64,000 nucleotides of DNA from Streptomyces flavofungini (GTDB lineage: Bacteria > Actinomycetota > Actinomycetes > Streptomycetales > Streptomycetaceae), in the NCBI RefSeq assembly GCF_014650815.1, contig NZ_BMVR01000010.1:62001-126000 (forward strand). The letters run 5' to 3'. Under the pieces are notes generated by a model. It saw nothing but the letters and a program-made list of their open reading frames with translations, searched no databases and was not told the origin of the DNA. Position numbers and translations under genes: made by a program. Positions 9,110 to 17,545 of the stretch are shown in pieces. Positions within the stretch are counted from its first letter, which is position 1, and each line of letters opens with the position of its first letter.

Positions 9110-10753
9110 ATGAACGCCACTCTTGTCGCGAAAGACCTCGCCGCCGGCCACGGCGACCGCACCCTCTTCGAGGGCCTGGACCTCGTCGTCGCCCCCGGCG
9201 ACGTCATCGGCCTGGTGGGCGCCAACGGCGCCGGGAAGTCCACGCTGCTCCGCCTCCTCGCGGGCCTGGACACCCCGGACGCCGGCCGGCTCAGCCTGTC
9301 CCCGCCGACGGCCTCGGTCGGCCACCTGCCCCAGGAGCCCGACCGCCGCCCGGGCGAGACCATCCAGGAGTTCCTGGCCCGCCGCACCGGCGTCACCGCC
9401 GCGCAGGCCGCCATGGACGAGGCCACCGAGGCCCTCGTGGCGGGCGCGCCCGGCGCCGACGACGCGTACGCGCTCAGCCTGGAGCGCTGGCTCGCCCTCG
9501 GCGGCGCCGACCTGGACGAACGCGCCGAGGAAGTGGCCGATTCGCTCGGCCTCGGCGTGCGCCTCGACCACCCGATGACGGCGTTGTCCGGCGGCCAGGC
9601 GGCGCGCGCGGGCCTCGCCTCGCTGCTGCTGTCCCGGTACGACGTGTTCCTGCTCGACGAGCCCACCAACGACCTGGACCTGGCGGGCCTGGACCGCCTG
9701 GAGGCGTTCGTGCGGGGCCTGCGCGCGGGCACGGTCGTGGTGAGCCACGACCGCGAGTTCCTGACGCGCACGGTCACGAAGGTGCTTGAACTCGACCTGG
9801 CCCAGCAGGAGATCAACCTCTACGGCGGCGGGTACGAGGCGTATCTGGAGGAGCGCGAGGTCGCCCGCAGGCACGCCCGGGACGACTACGAGGAGTACGC
9901 CGACAAGCGCGCCGCCCTCCAGGACCGCGCCCAGATGCAGCGGACCTGGATGGACAAGGGCGTGAAGAACGCCCGTCGCAAGGCCACCGACAGCGACAAG
10001 CTCGGGCGCAAGTTCCGCAGCGAGGCCAGCGAGAAGCAGGCGGCGAAGGCGCGCCAGACCCAGCGCATGATCGAGCGCCTGGACGTCGTCGACGAGCCGC
10101 GCAAGGAGTGGCAGCTCCGGATGGAGATCGCCGCGGCGCCGCGCTCCGGCTCGGTCGTGGCCACGTTGCGCGGGGCGGTCGTTCGCCGCGGCTCGTTCGC
10201 GCTCGGCCCCGTCGACCTCCAGCTCGACTGGGCCGACCGCGTCGCCATCACCGGCGCCAACGGCTCGGGCAAGTCGACGCTCCTGGCCGCCCTGCTCGGC
10301 CGCGCCCCCGTGGACGAGGGGCACGCGGCGCTCGGCTCGGGGGTCGTCGTGGGCGAGGTGGACCAGGCGCGCGCCCTGTTCCACGGTGCGGAGTCGCTGC
10401 TCGACGCGTTCCGGGCGGCGGTGCCGGACACCGACCCGGCGGAAGTCCGCACGCTCCTCGCCAAGTTCGGCCTGAAGGCCGACCACGTGCTGCGCCCCGC
10501 GGTGACCCTGTCACCGGGCGAACGCACCCGCGCCGCCCTGGCCCTCCTCCAGGGCCGAGGCGTCAACCTCCTGGTCCTGGACGAGCCCACCAACCACCTG
10601 GACCTGCCCGCCATCGAACAACTGGAGTCGGCCCTCGACTCCTACACCGGCACGCTCCTCCTGGTCACCCACGACCGCCGCATGCTCGACGCGGTCAACG
10701 TGACGCGCCGCTTGGAGGTGTCGGAGGGCAAGGTGACGGAACCGGCCCGCTGA
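9110..10753 (+). CDS. ABC-F family ATP-binding protein
   Basis: Cytosolic tandem ABC ATPase of the ABC-F type, which act on ribosomes (translation rescue or antibiotic protection) rather than as transporters. The 547-aa protein has no membrane segments. The first nucleotide-binding domain carries GANGAGKST (about 38-46), LSGGQ (about 161) and LLDEPTNDLD (about 183). The second carries GANGSGKST (about 382-390), LSPGE (about 467) and LDEPTNHLD (about 489). Between them lies a charged Arg/Lys/Glu-rich linker (about 240-330), as expected for the P-site tRNA-interaction motif. Whether it confers resistance or is housekeeping cannot be told. Its stop codon is the first base of an exact tandem repeat array. 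Confidence 0.92.
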   Translation: MNATLVAKDLAAGHGDRTLFEGLDLVVAPGDVIGLVGANGAGKSTLLRLLAGLDTPDAGRLSLSPPTASVGHLPQEPDRRPGETIQEFLARRTGVTAAQAAMDEATEALVAGAPGADDAYALSLERWLALGGADLDERAEEVADSLGLGVRLDHPMTALSGGQAARAGLASLLLSRYDVFLLDEPTNDLDLAGLDRLEAFVRGLRAGTVVVSHDREFLTRTVTKVLELDLAQQEINLYGGGYEAYLEEREVARRHARDDYEEYADKRAALQDRAQMQRTWMDKGVKNARRKATDSDKLGRKFRSEASEKQAAKARQTQRMIERLDVVDEPRKEWQLRMEIAAAPRSGSVVATLRGAVVRRGSFALGPVDLQLDWADRVAITGANGSGKSTLLAALLGRAPVDEGHAALGSGVVVGEVDQARALFHGAESLLDAFRAAVPDTDPAEVRTLLAKFGLKADHVLRPAVTLSPGERTRAALALLQGRGVNLLVLDEPTNHLDLPAIEQLESALDSYTGTLLLVTHDRRMLDAVNVTRRLEVSEGKVTEPAR

Positions 10754-10970
10754 CGGCCACGACGGCCACGACGGCCACGACGGCCACGACGGCCACGACG
10801 GCCACGACGGCCACGACGGCCACGACGGCCACGACGGCCACGACGGCCACGACGGCCACGACGGCCTGACGGCCACGACGGCCTGACGGCCACGACGGCC
10901 TGACGGCCACGACGGCCTGACGGCCACGACGGCCTGACGGCCACGACGGCCTGACGGCCACGACGGCCTG
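10753..10970. repeat. Compound minisatellite: 12 x 9 bp then 6 x 17 bp
   Basis: Twelve exact copies of ACGGCCACG run from 10753 to 10860, starting on the last base of the ABC-F stop codon. They are followed by six exact copies of the 17-mer ACGGCCTGACGGCCACG (10861-10962) and a final ACGGCCTG (10963-10970). The 17-mer is an 8-mer variant plus the original 9-mer. The array lies between convergent genes and no gene is supported in it. Confidence 0.95.
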
Positions 10971-11046
10971 GGGGCTGTCGCGTCGGTGCCGGCGTCGGTG
11001 TCGGCCACAGCCCGGCGGCCGCCGCTGCCGATCTGACGGCTCGTCG

Positions 11047-11078
11047 CGGTGGCAGCCACCCGCAGGCGGCTGCCACCG
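11047..11078. terminator. Hairpin terminator between convergent ABC-F and tex genes
   Basis: An exact 11-bp inverted repeat (arms 11047-11057 and 11068-11078, ten-base loop) lies 38 bases beyond the tex stop codon and downstream of the tandem repeat. The remaining bases between the repeat and tex show nothing else. Confidence 0.65.
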
Positions 11079-11115
11079 TGACCTCTGTTCGTCCGGGCGC
11101 CCGGTGCCCCGCGCG

Positions 11116-13533
11116 TCAGCGCTGCTTGGGGTCCACCAGACCCGCGCGCCGCAGGGCCTCCGCCATCGCGTCGTTCGCGGGCGGCGGGGCCTGCCGCTGC
11201 TGCCGTTGCTGGGGTCGGCCGCCACGGCCGGCCTGGTCCCGACCGCCGCCGCCCTGGCTCTGCTTGGCGCCGCCCCGGCCGCGCTCGCCGCGCTGCTGCG
11301 GGGGACGCCCGCCGCGCTCCTTGCGGCCGCCGGGCGCGGAGGCGTCCTGCGGGGCGGCCTCGTCGTCGAGGCGCAGGGTCAACGAGATCCGCTTGCGCGG
11401 CACGTCGATGTCGAGGACCTTCACCTTGACGATGTCGCCGGGCTTCACCACGTCCCGCGGGTCCTTGACGAAGGTCTTGGACATCGCCGACACGTGCACG
11501 AGGCCGTCCTGGTGGACGCCGACGTCGACGAACGCGCCGAACGCGGCGACGTTCGTGACGACGCCTTCGAGGACCATGCCGGAGGTGAGGTCGGAGATCT
11601 TCTCGACGCCGTCCTTGAAGGTCGCCGTCTTGAAGGCGGGACGCGGGTCGCGCCCGGGCTTCTCCAGCTCCTTGAGGATGTCCGTGACGGTCGGCAGACC
11701 GAAGAGGTCGTCGACGAAGTCGGCGGGCCGCAGGGACCGCAGCGTGGCCGTGTCACCGATCAGCGAACCGACGGCACCGCCCGCGGTGCCCGCCATCCGC
11801 CGCACCACGGGGTACGCCTCGGGGTGCACGCTGGACGCGTCGAGCGGGTCGTCGCCGCCGAGGATGCGCAGGAAGCCCGCGCACTGCTCGTACGCCTTCG
11901 GGCCGAGGCGGGGCACGTCCTTGAGGCCCTTGCGGCTCGTGAACGGGCCGTTCGCGTCGCGGTGCGACACGATGTTCTCGGCGAGGCCGGAGCCGATGCC
12001 GGAGACCCGGGCGAGCAGCGGCGCGGACGCCGTGTTCACGTCCACGCCGACGCCGTTCACACAGTCCTCGACGACCGCGTCGAGGGAGCGGGACAGCTTC
12101 ACCTCGGACAGGTCGTGCTGGTACTGCCCGACGCCGATCGACTTCGGGTCGATCTTCACCAGCTCGGCGAGCGGGTCCTGAAGGCGCCGGGCGATCGACA
12201 CCGCGCCGCGCAGCGACACATCGAGGTCCGGCAGCTCCTGCGAGGCGAACGCCGACGCCGAGTACACCGACGCGCCCGCCTCGGACACCATCACCTTCGT
12301 GAGCTTCAACTCGGGGTGCTTGGCGATGAGTTCACCGGCGAGCTTGTCCGTCTCGCGGGACGCCGTGCCGTTGCCGATCGCGACCAGGTCGACGTCGTGC
12401 TCCTTGGCGAGCCGCGCGAGGGCGGCCAGGGCCTTGTCCCACTTGTTCGCCGGGACGTGCGGGTGGATCGTGTCGGTCGCCACGACCTTGCCGGTGGCGT
12501 CCACGACGGCGACCTTCACACCCGTACGGAAACCGGGGTCCAGGCCCAGCGTCGCGCGCGTGCCCGCGGGGGCGGCGAGCAGCAGGTCGCGCAGGTTCGC
12601 GGCGAACACCCGCACCGCCTCGTCCTCGGCGGCCGTGCGCAGGCGCAGCCGCAGGTCGATGCCGAGGTGCACCAGGACACGGGTGCGCCAGGCCCAGCGC
12701 ACTGTGTCCGTCAGCCACTTGTCGGCGGCCCGGCCGCGGTCGGCGATCCCGAAGCGCTGGGCGATCGAGCCCTCGTACGAGGACGGGCCCTCGGTGGCCT
12801 CCTCCGGCTCCAGGACCAGGTCGAGCGCCTCCTCCTTCTCGCCGCGCAGCATCGCGAGGATCCGGTGCGAGGGCAGCTCCGTGAACGGCTCGGCGAAGTC
12901 GAAGTAGTCGGCGAACTTCGCGCCCGCCTCCTCCTTGCCGTCGCGCACCTTCGCGGCGAGGCGACCGCGCACCCACATGCGCTCGCGCAGTTCGCCGATG
13001 AGGTCGGCGTCCTCGGAGAACCGCTCGGTGAGAATGGCGCGGGCGCCGTCCAGGGCGGCCTGCGGGTCGGCGACGCCCTTGTCCGCGTCGACGAACGCGG
13101 CGGCCGCGGCCTGCGGCTCCACCGTCGGGTCCCCGAGCAGCCCCTCGGCCAGCGGCTCCAGACCGGCCTCGCGGGCGATCTGCGCCTTGGTCCGCCGCTT
13201 CGGCTTGAACGGCAGGTAGATGTCCTCCAGGCGGGCCTTCGTGTCGGCCTCGCGGATCCGGGCCGCCAGCTCGTCCGTGAGCTTGCCCTGCTCGCGCACC
13301 GAGTCGAGGATGGCGCTCCGCCGCTCCTCCAGCTCCCGCAGATAGCGCAGCCGTTCCTCGAGCGTGCGCAACTGCGCGTCGTCGAGCATCTCGGTGGCTT
13401 CCTTGCGGTAGCGCGCGATGAAGGGCACCGTCGACCCGCCGTCGAGCAGGTCCACGGCGGCCTTCACCTGCCGCTCCCGCACGCCGAGTTCTTCGGCGAT
13501 CCTGCCTTCGATGGACGCTGGGGTGGTCGTCAC
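11116..13533 (-). CDS. tex: Tex-family RNA-binding transcription accessory protein
   Basis: Cytosolic nucleic-acid-binding protein of the Tex/Spt6-like family, linked in other bacteria to transcription fidelity and RNA handling. The 805-aa protein follows the E. coli Tex order: N-terminal HTH-like region with LLDGGSTVPFIARYRKE (about 28-44) and YLPFKPKRRT, a YqgF-like core (LGLDPGFRTGVKVAVVD), helix-hairpin-helix motifs (ISRVSGIGSGLAENIV region), and a C-terminal S1 domain (about 648-718, GAFVDVGVHQDGLVHVS). A Gly/Arg/Gln-rich tail of about 85 residues follows, longer than in E. coli. The GTG at 13533 is chosen by alignment to Tex N-termini; a GTG at 13554 is possible. Confidence 0.9.
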   Translation of the reverse strand: MTTTPASIEGRIAEELGVRERQVKAAVDLLDGGSTVPFIARYRKEATEMLDDAQLRTLEERLRYLRELEERRSAILDSVREQGKLTDELAARIREADTKARLEDIYLPFKPKRRTKAQIAREAGLEPLAEGLLGDPTVEPQAAAAAFVDADKGVADPQAALDGARAILTERFSEDADLIGELRERMWVRGRLAAKVRDGKEEAGAKFADYFDFAEPFTELPSHRILAMLRGEKEEALDLVLEPEEATEGPSSYEGSIAQRFGIADRGRAADKWLTDTVRWAWRTRVLVHLGIDLRLRLRTAAEDEAVRVFAANLRDLLLAAPAGTRATLGLDPGFRTGVKVAVVDATGKVVATDTIHPHVPANKWDKALAALARLAKEHDVDLVAIGNGTASRETDKLAGELIAKHPELKLTKVMVSEAGASVYSASAFASQELPDLDVSLRGAVSIARRLQDPLAELVKIDPKSIGVGQYQHDLSEVKLSRSLDAVVEDCVNGVGVDVNTASAPLLARVSGIGSGLAENIVSHRDANGPFTSRKGLKDVPRLGPKAYEQCAGFLRILGGDDPLDASSVHPEAYPVVRRMAGTAGGAVGSLIGDTATLRSLRPADFVDDLFGLPTVTDILKELEKPGRDPRPAFKTATFKDGVEKISDLTSGMVLEGVVTNVAAFGAFVDVGVHQDGLVHVSAMSKTFVKDPRDVVKPGDIVKVKVLDIDVPRKRISLTLRLDDEAAPQDASAPGGRKERGGRPPQQRGERGRGGAKQSQGGGGRDQAGRGGRPQQRQQRQAPPPANDAMAEALRRAGLVDPKQR

Positions 13534-13621
13534 GTTCCGGTACCGCCTTCTCACTGGGGTTGCGCGCCAATTGTGGCAGGTGGCACCGACAGTGAGGCAG
13601 TCAGACCCGGGGGCGCGGCCG

Positions 13622-13765
13622 TCAGACCCGGCGGGTCCGGCGCGGCCGGCGTCCGGAACGGGAGGCTCCGGAGAACAGCCGGGCCAGCGCCCGGAACGGC
13701 AGCGTGACCACCGTGGCGATCGCTCCGCCGATCTGTCGCAGCACGTCTGCTATGGCTCGGAACAC
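13622..13765 (-). CDS. LPFR-motif small protein (47 aa)
   Basis: A short gene with an excellent ribosome-binding site (AAGGAG eight bases before the GTG at 13765). The product has an amphipathic/hydrophobic N-terminal half (FRAIADVLRQIGGAIATVV), the motif TLPFRALARLF at residues 21-31 and a strongly basic tail (RRPRRTRRV). It matches my memory of the actinobacterial 'LPFR motif small protein' annotation, whose function is unknown. A membrane-associated role is inferred from the amphipathic helix and basic end. It lies upstream of tex on the same strand with an 88-bp gap. Confidence 0.75.
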   Translation of the reverse strand: MFRAIADVLRQIGGAIATVVTLPFRALARLFSGASRSGRRPRRTRRV

Positions 13766-13867
13766 GAGGATTCTCCTTCCGTCTCCCGGCCCTCGGCGGG
13801 GAAGCCCCCTCGGGGCCGGGTGACGCGCGAGTACCCCCGGCCCCGGGGCCCATGCTGCGGGAGCCGC

Positions 13868-14761
13868 TCAGCCCTTGCCGAGCAGATCGGCGGGGAACGC
13901 CCCCGCCTCCAGCGCCGCCCCGGCGAAGACCGTGCCCAGTTCCGTGAGCCGCTCCACGTCCGCCGCGCCGAGGTGCTCGTAGGGCGCCCGGTCGAGCCGG
14001 TCCGTGCGCTCCTCGACCTGCCCCCGCAAGGCGACGCCGGACTCGGTCAGTTCGCCCTCGGCGTCCACGAGGCCGCGCCCGCGCAGCCGCTCGACGGCCG
14101 CGTCCCAGTCCTCCTGGGTCCAGCCCCGGGTGTTGAGGTTCCACGTGGGCGTCATGCTCTTGCCCGTCGCGGTGTGGCTCACCAGCGCCTCCACCGGGTC
14201 GAGTTCGGCGTCCAGGAGCGCGGCCAGGTGGCCGTCGCCGCGATGCTCGCGCAGCAGCGTCGCCGCGTGCCAGTAGGCCAGGTGCGGCTCGGCGGGCACG
14301 GGCAGGGCGGCGTGCGCGGCGTACAGCGGGCGGCCGCTCGGCGAGCAGGCCTCGGTGGCCCGCAGGGCGAGGCGGGCCGCCTCCGCCATCTCCGGGGACG
14401 CGAGGGCCTCGTCCCCGAGGAGCCGGCGCAGTGTGGTGTCGACGGCGCGGAGACGGGCGGCGAGGACGTCCTCGGGGGCTGCGGTGCGCCAGATCTCCGG
14501 CACGAACCGGGCGACCGTGTCCGGCTGGTAGTTGTAGAACGTGGCCGTGACGGTGCCCGCGCCCACGGCCCCCAGCGCCGCCGCCCGGATGGCGAAGTTG
14601 ACGGCCTTCGGGTGGGTGATGCCGAGCGCGGCCAGCTCGCGGCCCACGTCCGGGGAGAAGTAGTGCGTGGTGTGGAGGGCGTTGAGCACGTTGTGGCAGC
14701 GCCGTCCCGCGCGCGGGTGCAGCGCCGCGCCGACCGGTGCGGAGGTCGTCGAAGAGGTCAT
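13868..14761 (-). CDS. SCO6745-family protein
   Basis: A 297-residue cytosolic protein that I recognise as the SCO6745 type of actinobacterial proteins, of unknown biochemical function. The N-terminal part is helical and Ala/Arg-rich with HTTHYFSPDVGRELAALG near residues 30-47. The C-terminal third (WTQEDWDAAVERLRGRGLVDAEGELTESG, about 215-243) looks like a winged-helix with a following EERTDRLDRAPYEHLG segment, resembling the C-terminal part of MarR-like or TetR-associated helical proteins. The ATG at 14761 has only a weak ribosome-binding site. A TetR-type palindrome sits 12-27 bases upstream of it, so transcription is probably repressor-controlled. Confidence 0.75.
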   Translation of the reverse strand: MTSSTTSAPVGAALHPRAGRRCHNVLNALHTTHYFSPDVGRELAALGITHPKAVNFAIRAAALGAVGAGTVTATFYNYQPDTVARFVPEIWRTAAPEDVLAARLRAVDTTLRRLLGDEALASPEMAEAARLALRATEACSPSGRPLYAAHAALPVPAEPHLAYWHAATLLREHRGDGHLAALLDAELDPVEALVSHTATGKSMTPTWNLNTRGWTQEDWDAAVERLRGRGLVDAEGELTESGVALRGQVEERTDRLDRAPYEHLGAADVERLTELGTVFAGAALEAGAFPADLLGKG

Positions 14762-14772
14762 GGCCCACACGT

Positions 14773-14788
14773 TACCGACTGGTCGGTA
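14773..14788. promoter_or_regulatory. TetR-type operator palindrome
   Basis: TACCGACTGGTCGGTA is a perfect inverted repeat of seven bases with a two-base centre. It lies just upstream of the SCO6745-family start codon and resembles sites bound by TetR-family repressors. The cognate regulator is not identified; no TetR gene is adjacent. Confidence 0.6.
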
Positions 14789-14954
14789 TGAGGTGAAGGG
14801 TTTCCCGGCGACGTACGGGACCTCCCCGGGCTCCGACGCCGGGCAGGCATGCGGACCGGGCACCGGCGACAGCTGCCCATGGCGGAAAAGGATGGCAGAA
14901 AAGGTGGGCTGCCCGTCATTGCGGCCATCCCGTCGTACCCCAAGAATCGTGGGT

Positions 14955-15944
14955 ATGGAGCAGCGAACCGTCCTGATCGTCCTCTTCGACGGCGTCCAGA
15001 GCCTCGACGTCACCGGCCCCGCCGAGGTGTTCACGGGCGCGAGCCACCACCACCCCGACGCGCCGCCGTACCGGGTGCGCACCGCCTCCCTCGACGGCGC
15101 CCCCGTGCGGACGTCGAGCGGGCTCACGCTGGTCCCGGACTCCTCGCTCGCGGAGTACGCGGGACGTTCCGGCGCTCCGGTGCCGCACACCGTCCTGGTG
15201 CCCGGCGGCGCGGGCACCCGCGAGGAGGACGCGGCACTGGTCGACTGGCTCCGGGCGCACGCCCCGCACGCCGAGCGCCTGATCTCGGTCTGCACCGGGG
15301 CCGCCCTGCTGGCCCGCGCGGGCCTGCTCGACGGCCGCCGCGCGACGACCCACTGGGCGTACTGCGCCACACTCGCCCGGGACCACCCGGAGATCGACGT
15401 GGACCCGGGCCCCATCTACGTACGGGACGGACACGTCTCGACCTCGGCGGGCGTGACGGCGGGCATCGACCTGGCGCTCGCCCTCGTCGAGGAGGACCTG
15501 GGCCGGGACACGGCGCTGATCATCGCGCGCTACCTCGTCGTGTTCCTGCGCCGCCCGGGCAACCAGGCGCAGTTCAGCGCCCAGCTGTCGGCGCAGACGG
15601 CCCGCCGGGAGCCGCTGCGCGAGGTCCAGCAGTGGATCACCGAGCACCCCGAGGGCGATCTGAGCGTGGAGTCCCTGGCGGAGCGCGCCCGGCTCTCGCC
15701 CCGGCACTTCGCCCGCGCCTTCCAGGCGGAGACCGGCATGACCCCCGGCAAGTACGTCGACCGGGTCCGCGTCGAGCACGCCAGGCGCCTCCTGGAGGAC
15801 ACCTCCGACGGCGTCGAGGAGGTCTCGCGCGCCTGCGGCTACGGCACCCCGGAGGCCATGCGCCGCGCCTTCGTCAAGGCGCTCGGCACGGCACCGGCCG
15901 AGTACCGCCGCCGCTTCCACACCCCCCTGACCGTCGCGGTGTGA
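14955..15944 (+). CDS. GlxA-family transcriptional regulator (DJ-1/PfpI plus AraC HTH)
   Basis: Predicted DNA-binding transcription factor. The 329-residue protein has an N-terminal DJ-1/PfpI-like domain (about 1-175, with SVCTGAALLARAGLLDGRRATTHW around the nucleophile-elbow cysteine) and a C-terminal AraC double helix-turn-helix (about 210-315, LAERARLSPRHFARAFQ and VSRACGYGTPEAMRRAF). This is the GlxA/FtrA architecture, in which the first domain is usually a non-enzymatic sensor. The immediately downstream gene encodes a free-standing DJ-1/PfpI protein, a likely target or partner. The ATG at 14955 matches the family N-terminus. Confidence 0.9.
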   Translation: MEQRTVLIVLFDGVQSLDVTGPAEVFTGASHHHPDAPPYRVRTASLDGAPVRTSSGLTLVPDSSLAEYAGRSGAPVPHTVLVPGGAGTREEDAALVDWLRAHAPHAERLISVCTGAALLARAGLLDGRRATTHWAYCATLARDHPEIDVDPGPIYVRDGHVSTSAGVTAGIDLALALVEEDLGRDTALIIARYLVVFLRRPGNQAQFSAQLSAQTARREPLREVQQWITEHPEGDLSVESLAERARLSPRHFARAFQAETGMTPGKYVDRVRVEHARRLLEDTSDGVEEVSRACGYGTPEAMRRAFVKALGTAPAEYRRRFHTPLTVAV

Positions 15945-16036
15945 GCCACGCGCCCACCCGGCACCCGTGACCGCGCACCGGTCCCGCCGCACCACCGCAC
16001 ACCGTCATCCGACCCGCCTTCCCGAGGAGTGCCCGC

Positions 16037-16690
16037 ATGCAGATCGCCATCGCCCTGTACGAACGCTTCACCGCGCTCGACGCCGTCGGCCCGTTCCAGA
16101 CGCTCGCCGGACTCCCGGACGCCGAGGTCGTCTTCGTGGCCGAGCAGGCCGGGCCCGTGCACGACGACACCGGCCACCTCACCCTCGTCGCTGAGAAGAC
16201 CTTCGACGAGGTGTCGAGCCCGGACATCGTGGTGGTGCCCGGCGGCCCCGGCCAGAGCGACCAGATGGAGAACGAGGCGCTGCTCGGCTGGCTGCGCACC
16301 GCCGACGCCACCAGCACCTGGACGACGTCCGTGTGCACGGGCTCCCTGGCGCTCGCCGCCGCGGGGCTCCTGGAGGGCCGCCAGGCGACCTCGCACTGGC
16401 TGGCCCTGGAGGAGCTGGACAAGGTCGGCGTGCGGTCGACGGGGCAGCGGGTGGTGTTCGACGGGAAGTACGTCACGGCGGCCGGGGTGTCGTCCGGCAT
16501 CGACATGGGTCTCGCGCTCGTCGGCCGGATCGCGGGTGAGGAACGCGCCCAGGCCGTCCAGCTGATGATGGAGTACGACCCGCAGCCGCCCTACGACGCC
16601 GGCTCGCCGGAGAAGGCGCCCGCCCACCTCGTCGAGATGTTCCGCGACCTCAACCGGTTCAGCGACGAGGAGCAGGAGCAGCCGGCGTAG
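16037..16690 (+). CDS. DJ-1/PfpI family protein
   Basis: Small cytosolic alpha/beta protein of the DJ-1/PfpI superfamily, 217 aa. The nucleophile-elbow cysteine C100 lies in TSVCTGSLALAAAGLL, followed by GRQATSHW, the same core as in isonitrile hydratase and GlxA-type domains. The start has GAGGAG eight bases upstream. Possible roles include isonitrile or 2-oxoaldehyde metabolism; neither can be chosen from sequence. It is co-directional with the GlxA-like regulator 92 bp upstream. Its 3' end overlaps the convergent enoyl-CoA hydratase gene by 32 bp. Confidence 0.85.
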   Translation: MQIAIALYERFTALDAVGPFQTLAGLPDAEVVFVAEQAGPVHDDTGHLTLVAEKTFDEVSSPDIVVVPGGPGQSDQMENEALLGWLRTADATSTWTTSVCTGSLALAAAGLLEGRQATSHWLALEELDKVGVRSTGQRVVFDGKYVTAAGVSSGIDMGLALVGRIAGEERAQAVQLMMEYDPQPPYDAGSPEKAPAHLVEMFRDLNRFSDEEQEQPA

Positions 16691-17471
16691 CCGGACCCGG
16701 CGGCGGAGTCCAGGCGAAGCGCGGCTGCCTGCGCTCCAGGAAGGCGGCGACACCCTCGGCGGTGTCGCCGCTGCCGCGCATCTGCCCGGCCCAGTAGGCC
16801 TCCCGCGCGACCCCGGCGTCGGGGCCGTCCGAACCGGCGGTCACGGACGCGAACTCCTTCGCCGCCGCCTGCGTGAGCAGCGACCGCGAGGCCAGGATCC
16901 GCGTGAACTCCTTGACCCGCGCGTCCAGGTCCCCGGCGGGCAGCACCTCGTCCACGAGCCCGCTCCGCAGCGCCCGCCCGGTGTCGACGGACTCGCCGGA
17001 GAACAGCAGGTACTTGGCGGTCGAGGGCCCCACGAGCGCCACCAGGCGGCGCGTCGTCGACGCCGGGTAGACGATGCCGAGCTTCGCCGGGGTGATCGCG
17101 AACACCGCGCCCTCGTCGGCGAACCGCAGATCGCAGGCCGCCGCCAACTGGCAGCCGCCGCCCACGCAGTACCCGCGCACCGCCGCGAGCGTCGGCTTGG
17201 GGAAGGCCGCGAGGGCCTCCTCGGCCCGCACCGCGAGCTCCTGCGCGCGCGCCGGTTCCGTGCGCAGCGAGGAGATGTCGGCGCCCGCGCAGAACGTGTC
17301 CCCGGCGCCGGTCAGGACCAGCGCCCGTACGGCGGAATCGGCGGCGAGCGCCGCGAGCAGCGGCGGCAGCGAGCGCCACATGTCCGCCGTCATGGCGTTG
17401 CGCTTGGCCGGATGGTCGATGACGACGGTGGCGACGCCGTCGGCGACGGCGTGCCTCAGCTGCGGCTCCAT
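16659..17471 (-). CDS. Enoyl-CoA hydratase/isomerase family protein
   Basis: Crotonase-fold enzyme acting on acyl-CoA thioesters, probably in fatty-acid or amino-acid breakdown. The 270-aa protein has the family landmarks: PAKRNAM near residue 21, the oxyanion-hole segment AGDTFCAGADISSL (about 54-67) and GYCVGGGCQLAAACDLRFA (about 97-115). At the position of the second catalytic glutamate the sequence reads PAKLGIVYPAS, without the usual E, so it may be an isomerase or another crotonase activity instead of a true hydratase. The ATG at 17471 is used. The C-terminus ends in a Pro/Ala-rich tail overlapping the convergent DJ-1 gene. Confidence 0.85.
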   Translation of the reverse strand: MEPQLRHAVADGVATVVIDHPAKRNAMTADMWRSLPPLLAALAADSAVRALVLTGAGDTFCAGADISSLRTEPARAQELAVRAEEALAAFPKPTLAAVRGYCVGGGCQLAAACDLRFADEGAVFAITPAKLGIVYPASTTRRLVALVGPSTAKYLLFSGESVDTGRALRSGLVDEVLPAGDLDARVKEFTRILASRSLLTQAAAKEFASVTAGSDGPDAGVAREAYWAGQMRGSGDTAEGVAAFLERRQPRFAWTPPPGPATPAAPAPRR

Positions 17472-17545
17472 GCGCCGGATGCTATCCGCACCCACCGAAC
17501 GTACGATCAAGAAGGGGCGGCGTCGCACAGCGGACGGAGGCCCTC

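Noticed and set aside
10753..10970. CRISPR array
   Set aside because: The repeats are directly adjacent 9- and 17-mers without unique spacers, and there are no cas genes.
10511..11225. Antisense ORFs with Trp-Pro-Ser repeats through the tandem array
   Set aside because: Open in several frames only because the repeat lacks stops; no ribosome-binding site or conserved domain.
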